From Puffinus mauretanicus (lineage: Eukaryota; Chordata; Aves; Procellariiformes; Procellariidae): a stretch of 64,000 bases of DNA. The stretch is taken from the NCBI GenBank assembly GCA_023333565.1, contig JAJKFH010001792.1, positions 186,001 to 250,000 on the forward strand, given 5' to 3'. Under the pieces are notes generated by a model. That model ran no database searches and was not told the origin of the DNA. It saw only the letters and a list, made by a program, of their open reading frames with translations. Shown piece after piece: positions 22,390 through 35,854 of this stretch; position 1 is the stretch's first letter, and every line of letters begins with the position of its first letter. The translations under genes were made by a program, and so were the position numbers.

Positions 22390-23440
22390 TATGTTGAGGG
22401 CTCTAGTCACGTTAATTGAGCAAACAGCTGTAATGAGTTGTTGCAATCTCCCAGTTTTTTATTACCATCTCGTTACCAGAGGTTACTAGTCCTACTGTCA
22501 GAATCAGCAGAACAGAAGTTATGACTGTGCTTATCCACTGAAGTTCAGTCAGCTACCTTTGAAATCTTTCTTCATTAGCAACTAATACACCAGACTGCAA
22601 ACTGAAGCAGTTGAGACCGCTGGATATATACTGTATCAGCTCTGCTAGAAAGATGATTACATCTGACGGGGGAGCAGGATGGAGATCCAGAGTGGTAGCA
22701 TCTTAGACCATCCCTACATTTCCCAGAACTAACCCATGAGTACCCCTGAACATCTCAGAATAACTCTTCAGAGAGTTTTCATGTAGTAAAACAATGAGAG
22801 GAAGTGACAGCAATATTTTACCCTTTGTTTTTGTAAGTTTGCTTCTCTTTAGGGATGTTTCTTTAACATGTCCTTATGACTGTAATGTTAATCAAATCAA
22901 TGCCTATTAAAAACAGAGAAAATGTAAACAAAGCAAACAGATGAATTAAACAATGTGTTTCACATAGTCTATAATACAAATTCTAAAGTCTTTTTGACTT
23001 AATCATTAAGAAGTACACTGACCTATCTTGTTCCCTGCCTTCATAGAATCCCCCCTCGCTATGCCTGGATAGCTCTTGTCTGTGCACATCCATTTCAGAA
23101 AAGCCATTTCCAAATTCAAAGTCATCTATCTGCAGCTTGCCTGCAATAAGAGTAATTTATCCATCTTCTAAAGTGACTCCACCGAAGAGGGAAGGAATGT
23201 GAACAGCCAGCACCATACCCAACCAGAAAGCTGCACTGGGCTGGAATGTATAGGGCTTGCAGGAGATGTGAGAAAGCCACTTAGCTACATTTTATAGAAA
23301 ATTTATATCTGATTAATAGTCATCCTTTTTAGTTTTAATGATCTGGTTTAAATTTTGCCTTTCACAGTCCAGGTTGTTTGGTTACATTTAGTTTTGAATA
23401 GGCCCTTTAGTGAAAAACTGTCTTTGATAGATTGAAGGTT
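22390..23440. other. Unique noncoding sequence
   Basis: No gene, RNA or repeat recognised. Confidence 0.45.
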
Positions 23441-23444
23441 TATT

Positions 23445-23762
23445 CCATAGAATCATAGAGGTTCCTCAAGGCCCTGTCCAATCTGACCTTGAACACTTCC
23501 AATGATGGGGCACGCACCACTTCTCTGGACAACCTGTTCTAGTGCTCAGTCACCCTCACAGTAAAAAAGTGTTTCTTGATGTTCCAAGGGAGCCTTCTGT
23601 GTTTCAGCATGTGCCCATGGCCTCTGGTCCTGGCACTGGGCACCACTGAAAAGAGCCTGGCTCCGACTTCTTTGCACCCTCCCTTCAGATATTTATATAC
23701 GTTGATAAGATCCCCCCTGAGCCTTCTGTTCTCTAGACTTGGCTCCAAACCTCTCCAGGGAG
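23445..23762 (-). mobile_element. CR1 LINE, 5'-truncated copy
   Basis: The left edge has the complement of the CR1 octamer tail (CCATAGAATCATAGAG). The body reads as complement of the reverse transcriptase C-terminus (CCCATGGCCTCTGGTCCTGG, GTTGATAAGATCCCCCCTGA). The minus frame 23539-23748 keeps about 70 codons of it with changes from the usual motif. The copy is truncated at about 23762. Confidence 0.9.
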
Positions 23763-23764
23763 CA

Positions 23765-26680
23765 TGCTAACATTGATAGGTCAATGACAGTGAACAATGA
23801 TAGGTCAGATCAGTTCTTGAGCTCGAACTGAATCATTTCAGAGGTAGCTACTGAAATCAGCGGAACTGTTGTTAGAAAAATACCTTTGGTAGTAGCAGGA
23901 GAGGTTACAGAAGTTCATTTTCAGGGTGGAATTAATTCCTTTTTATTTTTGCTGTCAAAAAGCAATGCCTGGGAAAACGGATTCAGATCAGTACCTCCAG
24001 AAAGCTATTTACCCCATCCTAAAAGAACTGTCCATGATAGCTAGATGAATCCCATCTCTTTCTCCTGATATAAAGCACACCTAAGCAAATAGCTTAGGTT
24101 AAACTTTTAACTTCTCCTTGGTTAATACTACATAACAGCCCATCAGGAGGAAATTATTTGGTTTGTCAGTTCACATTGGGTTGATGTTCCAGACAACTAC
24201 TACAAAGAATTGGAAGAATAAATACTCTTTTAGTTTGGACTCCCTACTGTGAATGGTCTAGGACACATACTTTGTAATGAACAACAGGTTTCCTTAAAAT
24301 CCTTTAAAAAAAAAAAAAATCACTTACCTATCAACATCTGAAAAGCACTCTTTTGACAACATTTGGTAGGCATCCATAACATAACCTGAAAGAATCACCA
24401 GCAAAAGTATAATTCAAATGCTCCTTGATTGCAGCTCATTATATATTGTGCAGTGTTGTTTCTGTTTCCTGCCCGAATAATTTATGTACGTAACTAACAG
24501 CTCCCAAAGGGAGCAATGAGATAGATCATTTCAAAATTCACCGGCCCTGAGTATTAGACCACTGCAGGTTGAAACTCATTCATGCTGTTTGTCCCAATAA
24601 ATACTCAAGGATTCAAGGTTCTTGTGAAAAAAGGTGCAAAGAGGAGATGACTGCATTTAGGCTAATTTTTTTTTTTTTAATTCAAATTAATATTTTGAAG
24701 GGAGAGAGGATCATTTCTTTCTAAACACTGATCACAAAGGCATAGAAATTAAAGGCAAAACCAAAACCCAGTTAGACAGAAATTTAATTCTGTTGCCAGT
24801 CAAGTTCTTGACAAGTTTCTATTTCCTTCATTAAGTAAAACATTGCACAATATGTAGTTCTGAGAAAAAAAATTAACAGTTCTTTTCTCCTATGTAGTAA
24901 TCATTTTCTCCCAGTCTGTTTGAACTCAGTTTCATTGCACCACAAGTTGACTTGAGTGATCCAAAACCTATTTATGTCACCAGGGGTAAGATTTGCATCT
25001 CTTAACTTTAGACAGGTAGAAGTTAGACACCTAATTTAAGCTAGTTACCCCAGGCTCCTGTCAAAGTCAATGGAGAGAAGCCTTCTGAGGCAGATTCATT
25101 CTATTTATCTTAGGATACATGAATCACCTTAAGAGGAGCTTGTTGCTCTTCACTGACTATAAATGGAGCCATAGGGTGGCAGATTCAGGTTTAAGCAGCT
25201 AGCTTGCAGAAATTTCACTTAGGGCACATGCATTTCACCCCGGGAAGCTTATATTTTACATCTCCAAGCTTCAGACTTGATCTTATATAACTCCACTAGC
25301 TCCAATTATTCCTTGCAAGGCACTTTAAATGTGGAAACTCAGTCCTAGTCTTTATATTGAAATGTTTTTCTATCAAAATAACAGCTGTTTACAAGTAAAA
25401 CATCTTCTAGGCCCAAGAATTAAGCTTGATTTCTGTCTTCGTCTACCATCACTTTGTTTTTCCCATTCACTCACCCTTCTGTACATGATTTCGTACTTTC
25501 TCCTACTCTTGTGTGTTTGGGTAAGCTGTTGCATGTGCTGATTGGCCAGCAGGCTGCTTTCTCCTCAGAATAAGCAGAGAAGTTATTTAAACTCTCTTTC
25601 CCATGGTGAGGGCACTGTTGGTTATCTTTCCTTTCCCCAGCTGCCAGCTTCCACAAAACTTGTCAGAACATCATTCCTTTGAGACATCTATCCTCTCAGT
25701 CAAATGTGCTTAAAATCAGCCAATGTGTTTGAAAATTATTTGAGGGAGGAAGAAGAGGATGCAAACGTACTGACAGACAGGACATATTCCTTTAAAATAG
25801 ACTAATCATATGCTTCCTTACCACTAAGAAATCTGGTAAAATTTCTAGTACAGATGTACTTACAGAGGCAGGAAAGACCTTTTCTTTTTGGTACAATTCC
25901 TCTCTTTACGTGGATGATATAAACCACACCAACAAAACCACAATGCTAGAAAGCATTTATTTTTCTGGGTGTACTGGCAAAATGGCTCTCCCAGATGTTC
26001 CAGTTTCCTCTTCAGCCCTATTCTGTGGGACAGTTATCTTAGCATGTTTACTTTTTACCCACTGGGCTTTTTTTTTTTTTTCCCCCTGGGAATGCCTTAG
26101 TTTGTTATGCCCTGAAACACAAAGCATTAACAGCCTTTTAGAGAGTGCCAACACATGGTGGAGGTAGCTACCTGCTCTGTTTTCCATAAAACGGGTGTTA
26201 ATAGGCTCTAGAGGGGTCCCTCAGTAAAGAAACGGAGGAGTTCAAGCATTTATTGACTGGCTTGTATCTCGTAGAAATATTCGAAGTGGAACACAGGAGA
26301 TGTGGAGAAAAGCCACACAAATGAGAAGCTACTAATGAAGTGTTTTTACAGTTGGAGTTCGATGTGTGAGCTTGTAAAAGCTGATTAACTATTATTGTGT
26401 TTTCATCTAACTGGTTTGATAATTTGTTGGTTAAATGGCTCAGCTGAGAAACCAGTGAGTGTCCTTGGAAACATGCTGGTGCAAGAGTTAAAGCCTCAAA
26501 TCCACACGGAGGGGGCAGGTTTATGTTGTGGATCCATGATACACTTCTCTTTTAACAGGTGAAAGAAAGAAGTGGCTGAAAAGTCATATTTTGTTCTTAC
26601 AGGGTTCTCTTTGAGCCTATTCCAGTCATTAAAATTGAAATCCTCTTTTATCTTTTTTCATAATAAAGGCAATTAACAAG
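23765..26680. other. Unique sequence with a possible conserved block
   Basis: No gene recognised. About 24390-24620 has the look of a conserved noncoding element. A short stretch at 25130-25215 (CACTGACTATAAATGGAGCC, then GCAGATTCAGG) may be a fragment of the family X flank. Confidence 0.35.
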
Positions 26681-26683
26681 TTG

Positions 26684-26788
26684 ATTCTCTTATTTTTCTT
26701 CTTTCTTTCTTGAATTAATTTTTCTCTCTTTTTCTCTTTCTCTTTCTTTCTCTTTCTTTCTCTCTATGACTCTCTCTTTTTCTTCCAC
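26684..26788 (+). repeat. Polypyrimidine tract (TTTC/TC repeats)
   Basis: Over 100 bases of mostly T and C with repeated CTTTCTTTCT and TCTCTTTC words. Mirror-like symmetry gives it triplex-forming potential. Confidence 0.85.
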
Positions 26789-26789
26789 C

Positions 26790-27995
26790 TTCATTAAAGG
26801 ACTCTGTTTAGAAGAGAATATTCTGGGCTTGATTAACAATTAACTCAAAACAGTTAACTACCACATTAGAACAGCAACAATATAATAGAGGAGACTTGAA
26901 AAAGCAGGTTGGAAAAACTGCAAGCCTCACTTTTAAAGAAAATTACTGGAAATCTGTAATAGGGGATGGACAGGAGGAGATGTAGAAGTTTGTGTTTATT
27001 ATGCTTTTGTGCTCTGTTTTTCCAAAAAGTCTTCCCTTGTTGCCACTTCTGAATTCAAATCTAGCCACTTTAAGATTGTAAAACCTGTTGGCTAACCTAA
27101 GAACTGGGAATTTTATGGCCTTCCTGCAGATGTATGTCTCTGAACCAACAGGTCCCTGCAAATCCTACTGATTTTAGTCTGATGATGGTCTTGACTGTCA
27201 GTAAAACCAAGTTAGATCTTGGTGGTAAACATTTACTGTGTTTAAAGTACTAATGAACAACAAGTCTGTGTGTCAGACATCCCAAAAAGGACTCGGCAGA
27301 TGGATTGGGTGTAATAAACTCATCTCTAACAAACTGAATAGATCAGAGTCTTAAAAGATGGGCTGACTGAAAATCCCAATTCAAAAATAAAAGCGTGCAA
27401 AAAGTTCAGAGTCTTTTCAGAAAAAAAATATATGTTGCAGTGAAAAAAACTCCCACAATAATTTGACTCAGAAAATGCCTGTGGGGCCATGTTGGAGGTT
27501 GCAGCTTCAGTTTTTTATATCTTCCTCTGGCATGGTTTGGATTCCCTGGTCACATTCAATCTCTCATAGTGCTCTAAGATGTAAGACCCAGGACATACCC
27601 ACTGCCCCTTATTTTGAGAGAAGACCCTATGTACCACAGGTCATACAGACCACAAAGGCATCCAAAATCCCATGAGGCACTAAAACAATGTTTCTGTCAA
27701 AATAAGTTGATTTACATCCTGCTTTTGACCAATAGTCTAAATGATTAGCTTCATTCTTTTTTCCAATTTCCAGCAAATTCTACTAAGAAAAAAATCCCTG
27801 AAAAAGTCACACAGCCATAGATATGATAACCATGTTAACTTAATTTTTCAGACGTAGCTCATAAAAAGGGGGTGTGGCTCCCCCATTTAGAGGAGGCAGA
27901 GTCACAGTCCGGTCTTAAGTTTTATTCTACTTTTTTTCAAACCACCATATTGAAAAATAAAGTTTCAAACATGAAAACAACAAAATAATTGAACA
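26790..27995. other. Unique noncoding sequence
   Basis: No gene recognised; 26800-26930 looks like possible conserved noncoding sequence (TTGATTAACAATTAACTC with few repeats). Confidence 0.35.
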
Positions 27996-28004
27996 ATTTA
28001 GTTT

Positions 28005-28715
28005 GGAATGGATCTCTGGAGGACTGTAGTTCAACCTCCTACTAAAAGCAGGGGGAACTACAACATTATATGAGGTTGCTCAAGGTCTTGTCCAGTTTGG
28101 TTCGGAGTATCTCTAAGGATGAAGATTCCACAACCTCTCTGGGCCCAAGTTCTAGTGTTTGATAATTCTCTCTCTTTTTCTTTTTTTTTTGTAATATGTA
28201 ATTATAATTTAATTTATTGTAACTTTAGCCTTTTGTCTTTGGGTATCTCAGATGAGAGTCTGGCTCTGTCATCTCTGCAAACTTTATTAGGTAGCTGAAG
28301 ACAGCAATTAGATTGCTCCTTGCCCTTCTCTTCTCAAGGTGGAACAGACCTTGTCCCTTCAGCCTTCCACAAAATGTGCTTTGGTCTCCAACTGCCTTAA
28401 AGACCTTCACTGGACGCACTCCAGTTTCACAATATAGGGCTTCCCGTAAGCCAAACAGAGGGGAATAATCACTTCACTCAATCTGCTGTTACATTTTTGT
28501 TAATGTACCCAGTATGAAGTTGGCCTCCATCACTGCAAGGGTGTGCTGATTACTCATCTTTAGCTTGTTGTCCATGAAGCACCCTCTACCACAGAACTGT
28601 TACCTAGCCATTAAATTCCCAGCCCATGAAATGTCGTTAGATCTCTCTGTCCCGGGTGAAGACTTTTGACTTTGTTGAATTTCTTGAAGTTCTTGCCGGC
28701 TCATCCTTCCATCTT
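28005..28715 (-). mobile_element. Old CR1 LINE 3' fragment
   Basis: The sequence reads as complement of a diverged CR1. The tail-proximal block (GGACTGTAGTTCAACCTCCT) is followed by the reverse transcriptase C-terminal region (GCTCCTTGCCCTTCTCTTCT). Further upstream CR1 sequence follows (GGTGTGCTGATTACTCATCT, GACTTTGTTGAATTTCTTGA). A pyrimidine-rich insertion or expansion near 28165-28215 interrupts it. No frame survives. Confidence 0.7.
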
Positions 28716-28719
28716 AATC

Positions 28720-29600
28720 CCTCCTCAGTGTCAGTCCCGCTCTCTAGCATCCACATCCATACTGAAGAATCACATCCTTCTCTGGTGTACAAGAATTGTA
28801 AAAAATGTCAAGAATTAAAAAGACCCCAGAAGAAAAAAAAAATAGTACACGCACACTTTTATATATTTTGAGGCCCAGAGAAAACAAATCAAAGCGTGAG
28901 ACAACTGAGCCAGCAGAGAAAGACATAACAAGACTGACTGTAAGTTAAAGACAGACAAACTGAAATCAAAAAGCAGTCATGACTTTTGAGCACTGAAATA
29001 AACAACCAGGACAACTGATGGAGTCTCCAGTTTTTGATGTCTTCCAATTAGGTCCAATTGTCTCTCAATATGAACTACTTCAGCCAAATACAAATTACTG
29101 GTCTTGACACAGGGAATAGTGGATGAAATGCAATGGCCTGTAGTATGCAGGATGAGAAACTGAATTATCTAATGGACTCTCCCAGGTTAAAGCTTTTGAA
29201 TTTATGAATAATGTCTGGGACAAATTTGTTGCTGAAATGATACAGATGCCTATAACGATCCCTGCTGATTCTATTGTGTAGCTGCTTTTCTTGCCAAATG
29301 CAACCACATAATGTTTCCAGAAAAATGGGCACTGAGGCACATATCATTCCAGGAATTTTTTGTTCTGACAGGATTGATAATATAAACATTACATTAAATT
29401 CAATAACATGGATGTGGATACATACAGGGTAGACAGACAGATATCATACTTACACTTGACATCTACTTTTATTTCCTATGTACACGTATACCATATAAAA
29501 CTTATAACACATACATAAAACATATAAAACAAAACAAGGATTTAAAGCAAAAAACCCCTCATAAGTTAACAATTACTTCAACCAGTAATTCCTATGTACT
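28720..29600. other. Unique noncoding sequence between two old CR1 copies
   Basis: No recognised gene. Several minus-strand frames (29095-29389) lack domains. 29400-29560 is AT-rich with loose repeats of CATATAAAAC. Confidence 0.4.
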
Positions 29601-29609
29601 ACATGGGAA

Positions 29610-30240
29610 CTCCATGCCAGTAGATGGGAGAGACTCCCATTATCCAAGGCAGCATTCAGCCCAATTTACGACCACCATTTCTCATCCTCCCATCCGTGCA
29701 TCTCTGTAAAGAGCCTGGCCTGCTAGGACCTAGTGGTCCTTCTCAGTGGAGCTGCTCCGCAGCCAGTCAGACCACAGCCTGCATGGATGCAGAGAGTTAA
29801 TTCACACCATGTAGAAGACTTATAATTTGCCCTTGCTGAATGGCATGAGATTCCTGTGGGACTGCTTTTCTGGCTTGTCTAGATCCCTCTGTATAGCATC
29901 CTTGCCCTCTAACATATCTGCTCTCCTCAGTCTGGTGTCATCCACAGACTTGATGACGATATGTTGTGTCTTCTTCAGGTCATAGATAAAGATCCTGGGA
30001 TAGATCTCCAGGTAGAGTACAAACTATTCAGCATCGCATTTCCGGCCTGATCTAGCCAGTTTCTCACCCATCTAATAACCCACCCATAATATGGTCCAGA
30101 ATCATACAGCAACCTATAGTGAATTTTCACATCCAACCCAATGCTTAGTTTTTTTCCTGAAGAGCAGGTGTACAGGAATGAAAAACAGTCCATTTTTACA
30201 GTTCTTGGACTAATTCCACCTTTCCCCTTCATGGTGCAAA
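29610..30240 (-). mobile_element. Old CR1 LINE internal fragment
   Basis: Complement of CR1 sequence: CCCTTGCTGAATGGCATGAG, GGCTTGTCTAGATCCCTCTG, GTGTCATCCACAGACTTGAT, TAGATAAAGATCCTGGGA and CCAGTTTCTCACCCATCT are all typical words of the CR1 region just upstream of 28005-28715. The two copies overlap at the TTGCTGAAT...CATGAG word, so they are separate insertions rather than one split copy. Decayed, no frame. Confidence 0.65.
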
Positions 30241-30632
30241 TGATTTTTCTTAAGCTGTATCAACATGAAATGTTGTTCCTATTGTAAACAAAATCTATTT
30301 TTACAGTTCAAATGCATTGTTCTATTTTTAGCCTGAGATCCTTCCTAGCAAAAGCCCAAGAATTTCACCCAATATTGCCACAGAGCCTTCAAATTTATCA
30401 GGATGGTATTAGAGAACTATTGCCCGGTATTATTTTGTTCTACAAGAGAAATTCAGTGCCCCTAAAAAGCAGCAGAGCCAGCCACTCACGTCATGTGTTT
30501 CTGTGAAGGTTATAAGCTATGTTGTAAGTATAATAAAAAAGACATGTAAAATCTTCAATGATTCCTGCTTTTAGAGCAATTAATTTTTTTAAAAAAAAAG
30601 TTCCTGAAACGTGCACCACCACCAGACAATCA
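30241..30632. other. Unique noncoding sequence
   Basis: Nothing recognised apart from a T/A run near 30584-30600. Confidence 0.4.
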
Positions 30633-30670
30633 AGAGTGAGAAAGAGAGAGAGAGAGGGAGAGAGAAAAAG
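30633..30670 (+). repeat. AG dinucleotide-rich repeat
   Basis: GAGTGAGAAAGAGAGAGAGA and continuing GA units, about 38 bases. Confidence 0.85.
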
Positions 30671-30671
30671 C

Positions 30672-33600
30672 TGGCTCCATGCGGGGCCTTTTTGCTTACA
30701 GCTATGAGACAGTACTGCACTTTCTCCTAATAACCTTGACCTGCTTTTCCTGGCTCAGCAGTAGCATCTGTGTCACATCGGCTTAGCATCTGTTTATCAA
30801 TCTAACAGCACAAACCTGATTCCTGCTCCCATTCTTTTTAGTGCTCACGATATTAAAATGACTGAATTAAAGCAGCAGAATTCAGGAAGCACGAGACTTA
30901 GAGATGAGAACAGCTCTATGGAAAGAAAAGAAAAGGGAAAAAAAAGAAGCAGGGAAGAAGGAAACCATATGTAGAGCTCCATTTATTAGCAATGGATTTA
31001 CATGAGAAATTTGTAATGAATAATCACTACTAAAATCTCTTGTGCAGAATTCAGGGCCACAGGCTTTCAAAACAGAGAAGGTAGAAATCATCTCAGACTT
31101 TTCCATGGATCTTAAGAAAAGACATGGCAAGTTCAATGAGGTTATAAATTACAATCTGCCTGCAGTCTCTGCCTCCAGGTAAAAGAGCGAAACACCAGTG
31201 AATAAGATTTAGTGCAGATCTTTAATAAGCAGGGTGAAAGATATTGGGAACTCCCCAGGCTTTTCCCTGTGGTTTACTTTTCCCCTTTTGTTACCACTGC
31301 TATGCTCTTTCCAGCTTTGAGATCTTTCTGAGCATAAGGATAGTCCTGAGCTTGAGGCATGTTTCCATATTTAATGCTGACCTGAGATGATGTGGACTAT
31401 GCCCTCACACTTAAACCGTTCAGAAGTAAGTCCCACATTACAGGACAGTTTCTGTTGGCTGGAAAAGCATAGTTCATTCCCAGAGTAGCCACCTCATACA
31501 AAACAGCTCCTGACTCCAGAGCTGTTTCAGAAGCCAGGAGAGCTGTCAGCTGGGGAGTTCAATTGTTCGAAGTAGGCACAGCAGGCCAAAACTGAGGTGT
31601 CAAATAGGCCAATTATTATTTATTGTTTATCATTGTCATGCTCAGATCTGAACAAAATCAGAACCCCACTATGCTGTGCGTACACAGCTTGGTGTTTAAC
31701 TTCTGATCCCCCACCTACAGAAACTAAGACAACAGGAAAAGGAGGAAAAAAGAGAACTAGAGAAATTCTCTGATCTGCTGGAAAGTCCTTCGTGAGTCTG
31801 AGGTATTGCAAACACTTAGGTAAAGGTCTCATGAGCTCCCAGTGTTTTAAACCATAAAACAGAATAGTAAAACGGACATACCCCAAATTAATAAAAACAC
31901 ACGCTGTCTGCCATATCTGCACAAATAGCCAGGGCTTTGGGGTTTTGCCTCCTATTCAAAAGAAATTTTTTTTCCAGTGTCACAGAGATCATTGAGTCCA
32001 CTAATGCTGCAGGGGAAAATTTAGTGGGTACTGATTTCGACAGGTATTCCACCAAGAGACACATTGAACATCCACCTACTGAAGCATCCTAAATTATTCT
32101 CTGGAGATCTCCCATACTTGCTTATCCTGAGAACTCTAAGGTCAAAGGTCAAAATCTGACAATGGTGTGGCTGAACGCCAGTGACATGTAAGAGGTCCTT
32201 TTACAATAACATATATACACATCATTATTTATCCTTCCTTCAACATGCATTAATGGAGACTTTGGACTACATCTACAGTAATGCAAGTCAAGCTGCTCCA
32301 CCAGATTTTGTCCCTACATCCTTGATTTGGTGATTGCAAATAAGGAGGAAAAATAGATGGAAAGAAGGGACTCATTGCAGTTATACAAACTACCAGCTAT
32401 CAAAACCATATGACTAGATCTCAGCGTGAGGTAAATACATGATTTACAGGCTAATTCACTGCTCAGGCCACCTCCAGTGAACTTAGATTAGTCAAGAGAT
32501 GAGTTTGAAAGAGAAAACATATGTAAACAATTGCTGAACCTCCAAAGAAGGCTTCTTCCAGAGAGAAGAACAGGATAAAATGATTTGGACTATAGACCTG
32601 TGAGAGCAGACAGCTAACTTGCAGTTATTTTAGAGTTGTTCTTAACATAACAGTGCGTGTGGTTTGGCTATGATATTAACTTGAAATCCGAGCCCCTTTT
32701 ACCTTTTCATTTTTAACAGTTTTTTACTCCCTCAATGTTACTTCACGTTTTGTCTGAGAGCAGTGCCAGAAATTCATAGGAAAACTCACCCAATGTCATC
32801 AAGGTTGTAGGATTTCACCTATATTTCACACAGGAAAGCTTTATTGCCCGAGGGTTATTCAGAATCTTTCCCTAGCTCATTTTTTCAAAGGCTGGGCTTG
32901 ATTCGCATCGGTAGGCGTCCAGACTTCACTTTAGGATCCCTCATGCCTCAGGTTGAAGGCTGGAAGTGCAAGAGGTGAACAACAAGTTGGGTTTGAGATC
33001 TGGCTTTTACGGAAGCCTGGGCTCTATCACTACAGGATTACCTTTATACATAAAATAGAATATAGTTTTAAGAGAATGGTAACTGATCTCAAGACTAGAA
33101 CTAACTTTTACCCAGGAGGCTTTTTGGAGCAGCCAAGAGGTAGTTAAACCAAGAGTAAAATCAGCAGGGAGAAGATGCGAAAAAGACAGACTTGAGATAC
33201 ATGGAACTTTACTCCACTGTTAACAAAATCAAGAGTTTGGAAAAAGTCTGTGACAATATAAAAAGCCAGTCTCTTTTTTTTTTTTAATATCTGTACAAGG
33301 AATGTAGGTAAGGTGCCAACAGCTCTCACTGGGTTGCAGCACTGCAATATAACTGAAATTTAGGAAGGCAGTTGTCATTAATAGTGTATTAAAGTCTCTG
33401 GTTATAACCTGTTTGGGAACGAGCGAATGAACAAGAGAAGGTATTATGGGTACATAATGGTGGCTTTCTCACTGTAGACGTTCCTACTTATAAGTGCATA
33501 GGGACATGAGGTTCACACAACAGTCCCATATGTCTCATCTGCCCATTAGTCCCCATCTCCACCAACAGCTTATGAAATCCTTAATTAACTTAAATCTATT

Positions 33601-35620
33601 TTAACGAAGAGGTAGCAAGAGGAGAAAAAGAAAAGAAAGCTTGCCTCCACATGGCTGTGAAGCCAGCCATTGAAACTATGGCCAGGTCAAGCCAAATTCA
33701 GCAAACACTGTTTGAGCAGCTAGACAAGCTGAAGAATAACAAGGATCAGGTACTGGGACAGAGCTGGGATTGATACGTGGGAGATTAGTGTCCTGGGGAG
33801 GAACCAGAGATATTACCATGGGGCCACATGGGAGGTGTTGGAGATATAGGCATAGAGGGTTTGGGCTTCGTTAGTTCTGTTCCACTTAGAACAGTTTGCG
33901 TTGATATTACTGATTAAAATTGAAAGTTTAGAAATTCAGGATCTCAGCTGACTATTGACCATGCAAATGTGTTATGTCTGCATATGTATATCTGCTGTCT
34001 TACAAATTCTGGCTGAGGTATTTGAGAAAGCAGGAGATGTCACAGATCAGTGAATCAAACAGTCTGAGTTACTCCCTGAGCAACTATCTATAATGAAAAA
34101 AACAGAAGAAAATATCTTTTTAATGGGAGACTTCAATTTGGGAGACATATGCAGCCAGCAGTAAACTTCTCTTCAAATTTAAGAAAAATATAAAGATGAA
34201 TTAATTATGGGCTGGCAGTTGGTGGTAGCCTAGGGACTAACTGTTATTATCAGATTGCACTCCATACAGACAGAGGACAAGACGAACCAATAATAAATAC
34301 AGTTGACTCTCAAAATAATTCATTTCTCAAAACTGAATGAAATTTAATAGGTAAGAAGAAAAATCAGGAAAATGAGAATTAAATTAACACTGGGATTTTT
34401 TTAAGAGGAGTCTATGAAGCTATGAGTCCAACTTTGAGTAAAAGTAAAACTTTGTTCAAAGGCAAAGGAAATGCGCTAATTAGAAATAAGAATGCAACAC
34501 GTGACAATGGGAAAGAAAGAGACCTTAACACACACAGCAATATCAATTAAACATTATAAAGTGTAGAAAATTGATAAGGGAAGCTAAAGACATCAAAGAA
34601 AATCTCATGGTTAGTAGGATTAATGACAATGAACTTAATTTTTAGGAATAATTAGGAACAAGCTAAATCCTACAAATAGCATAAGACCATTTAGTAATGG
34701 AAACTGCAAAACTGTTTAAACCGTACAGTGTAGGGTCAGGTCTCCATACGTTTCTGTTTATCTAATAAGGCTTGAACAATTTGCATCCTCAAAGAACTTA
34801 TGCACTGAGAAGTGTTCTATATCCAGTAATTTTAAAAGTCATTATTAAATTAGTCTTATGGCAACTTTTCTAATATTTTTTCTAGGGTCAACTTCAAAGT
34901 AATCAGTCTATCCTTCTTGTCAGTTCATTTATATGTTTTTAAATATACTGATATGACACCAGCCTATTTTCCTTTTCTAGAATTTCCTTGTTATGCCAAG
35001 ATTATTAAAAATTAGCATCAGTGATTCACTGTGTGATTCTGTGATGAGATTACAAGTCCATTTGATAGACTGTGTAGGTAACCTAATATATCTGAAGGTA
35101 TTTAAAATTGCTACCACATATTCTAACACACACCAAAAAAAAACCACTCTAAACTTTAAGGAAATTCCATAACAAAAAGCAAGCATTCAGTGGAACAAAA
35201 AATGGACAATAAATATTAAAACGATAGGCTGCATAGAGCACTGAATAAAAGTTGCTTCAGATTAATTTCATGAGGAACAAAATTGGTTACTCAACGATTA
35301 CATGGTCTGAAAATAACTATAAAATGAATGCTGTTAAAATATGTTAAAATTAACATAGAAAGGCACAAAATGATAGGACCAAGCAACCAGACAGAGTAAC
35401 CTATATATCTTGATAAACCAAGTTCAAAAAAAAGATATGTCTTAATACGGTTGCAAGGAAATGTGTGAACAAGGAATGAGGTCATATCTAGTGACTGTGA
35501 AAAGGACCTAGTATGATGCTAAAGCAAGAAAAAGGGGTTTGGCAAAATGTTTAGGCAAACAGAAGTTATTGGGCACCAGAGAGCGAGAAAGGGTTGAACG
35601 CAACTGTCTGTGAAACTCCA
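30672..35620. other. Five kilobases of mostly unique sequence
   Basis: No gene or repeat family recognised with confidence. The block 30690-30870 has conserved-element character. The minus frame 31620-31922 (100 codons) has no known domain and no supporting signals. 31975-32010 has a faint CR1-tail resemblance that I do not call. Confidence 0.4.
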
Positions 35621-35624
35621 AAGC

Positions 35625-35690
35625 TTAGTCTGCATGATCTAATGGGCCCTTCTGGCCTAAACTGTGAATGTTGATGAGACTTATTTCATC
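35625..35690 (+). mobile_element. Old CR1 3' end fragment
   Basis: GCATGATCTAATGGGCCCTT followed by TCTGGCCTAAACTGTGAATG matches the terminal words of old sauropsid CR1 subfamilies in the plus orientation. Confidence 0.55.
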
Positions 35691-35759
35691 TGAATGGATT
35701 TGTCTATTCCCTGTTAGACATTCCAGGATGTTATTGCTGAATGCAGTGAAATATGTAGT

Positions 35760-35850
35760 GTTTCATAGCTTCATGGGTTTTCTAAACTAGAAGGGACCAT
35801 TATAGTCTGACCTCATGTATAACGGGGCTAGTCTAGATATTTTGCAGCCT
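35760..35850 (-). mobile_element. Old CR1 3' end fragment
   Basis: CTAGAAGGGACCATTATAGT then CTGACCTCATGTATAACGGG is the complement of the same old CR1 tail type seen at 35625-35690, in opposite orientation. The two sit 70 bases apart tail to tail. Confidence 0.6.
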
Positions 35851-35854
35851 GTGG

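Noticed and set aside
31620..31922. Minus-strand frame of 100 codons
   Set aside because: No recognised family and no splice or repeat context; treated as chance.
31975..32050. Possible CR1 tail (TCACAGAGATCATTGAGTCC)
   Set aside because: Only about 20 bases resemble the tail and the following sequence does not continue as CR1.
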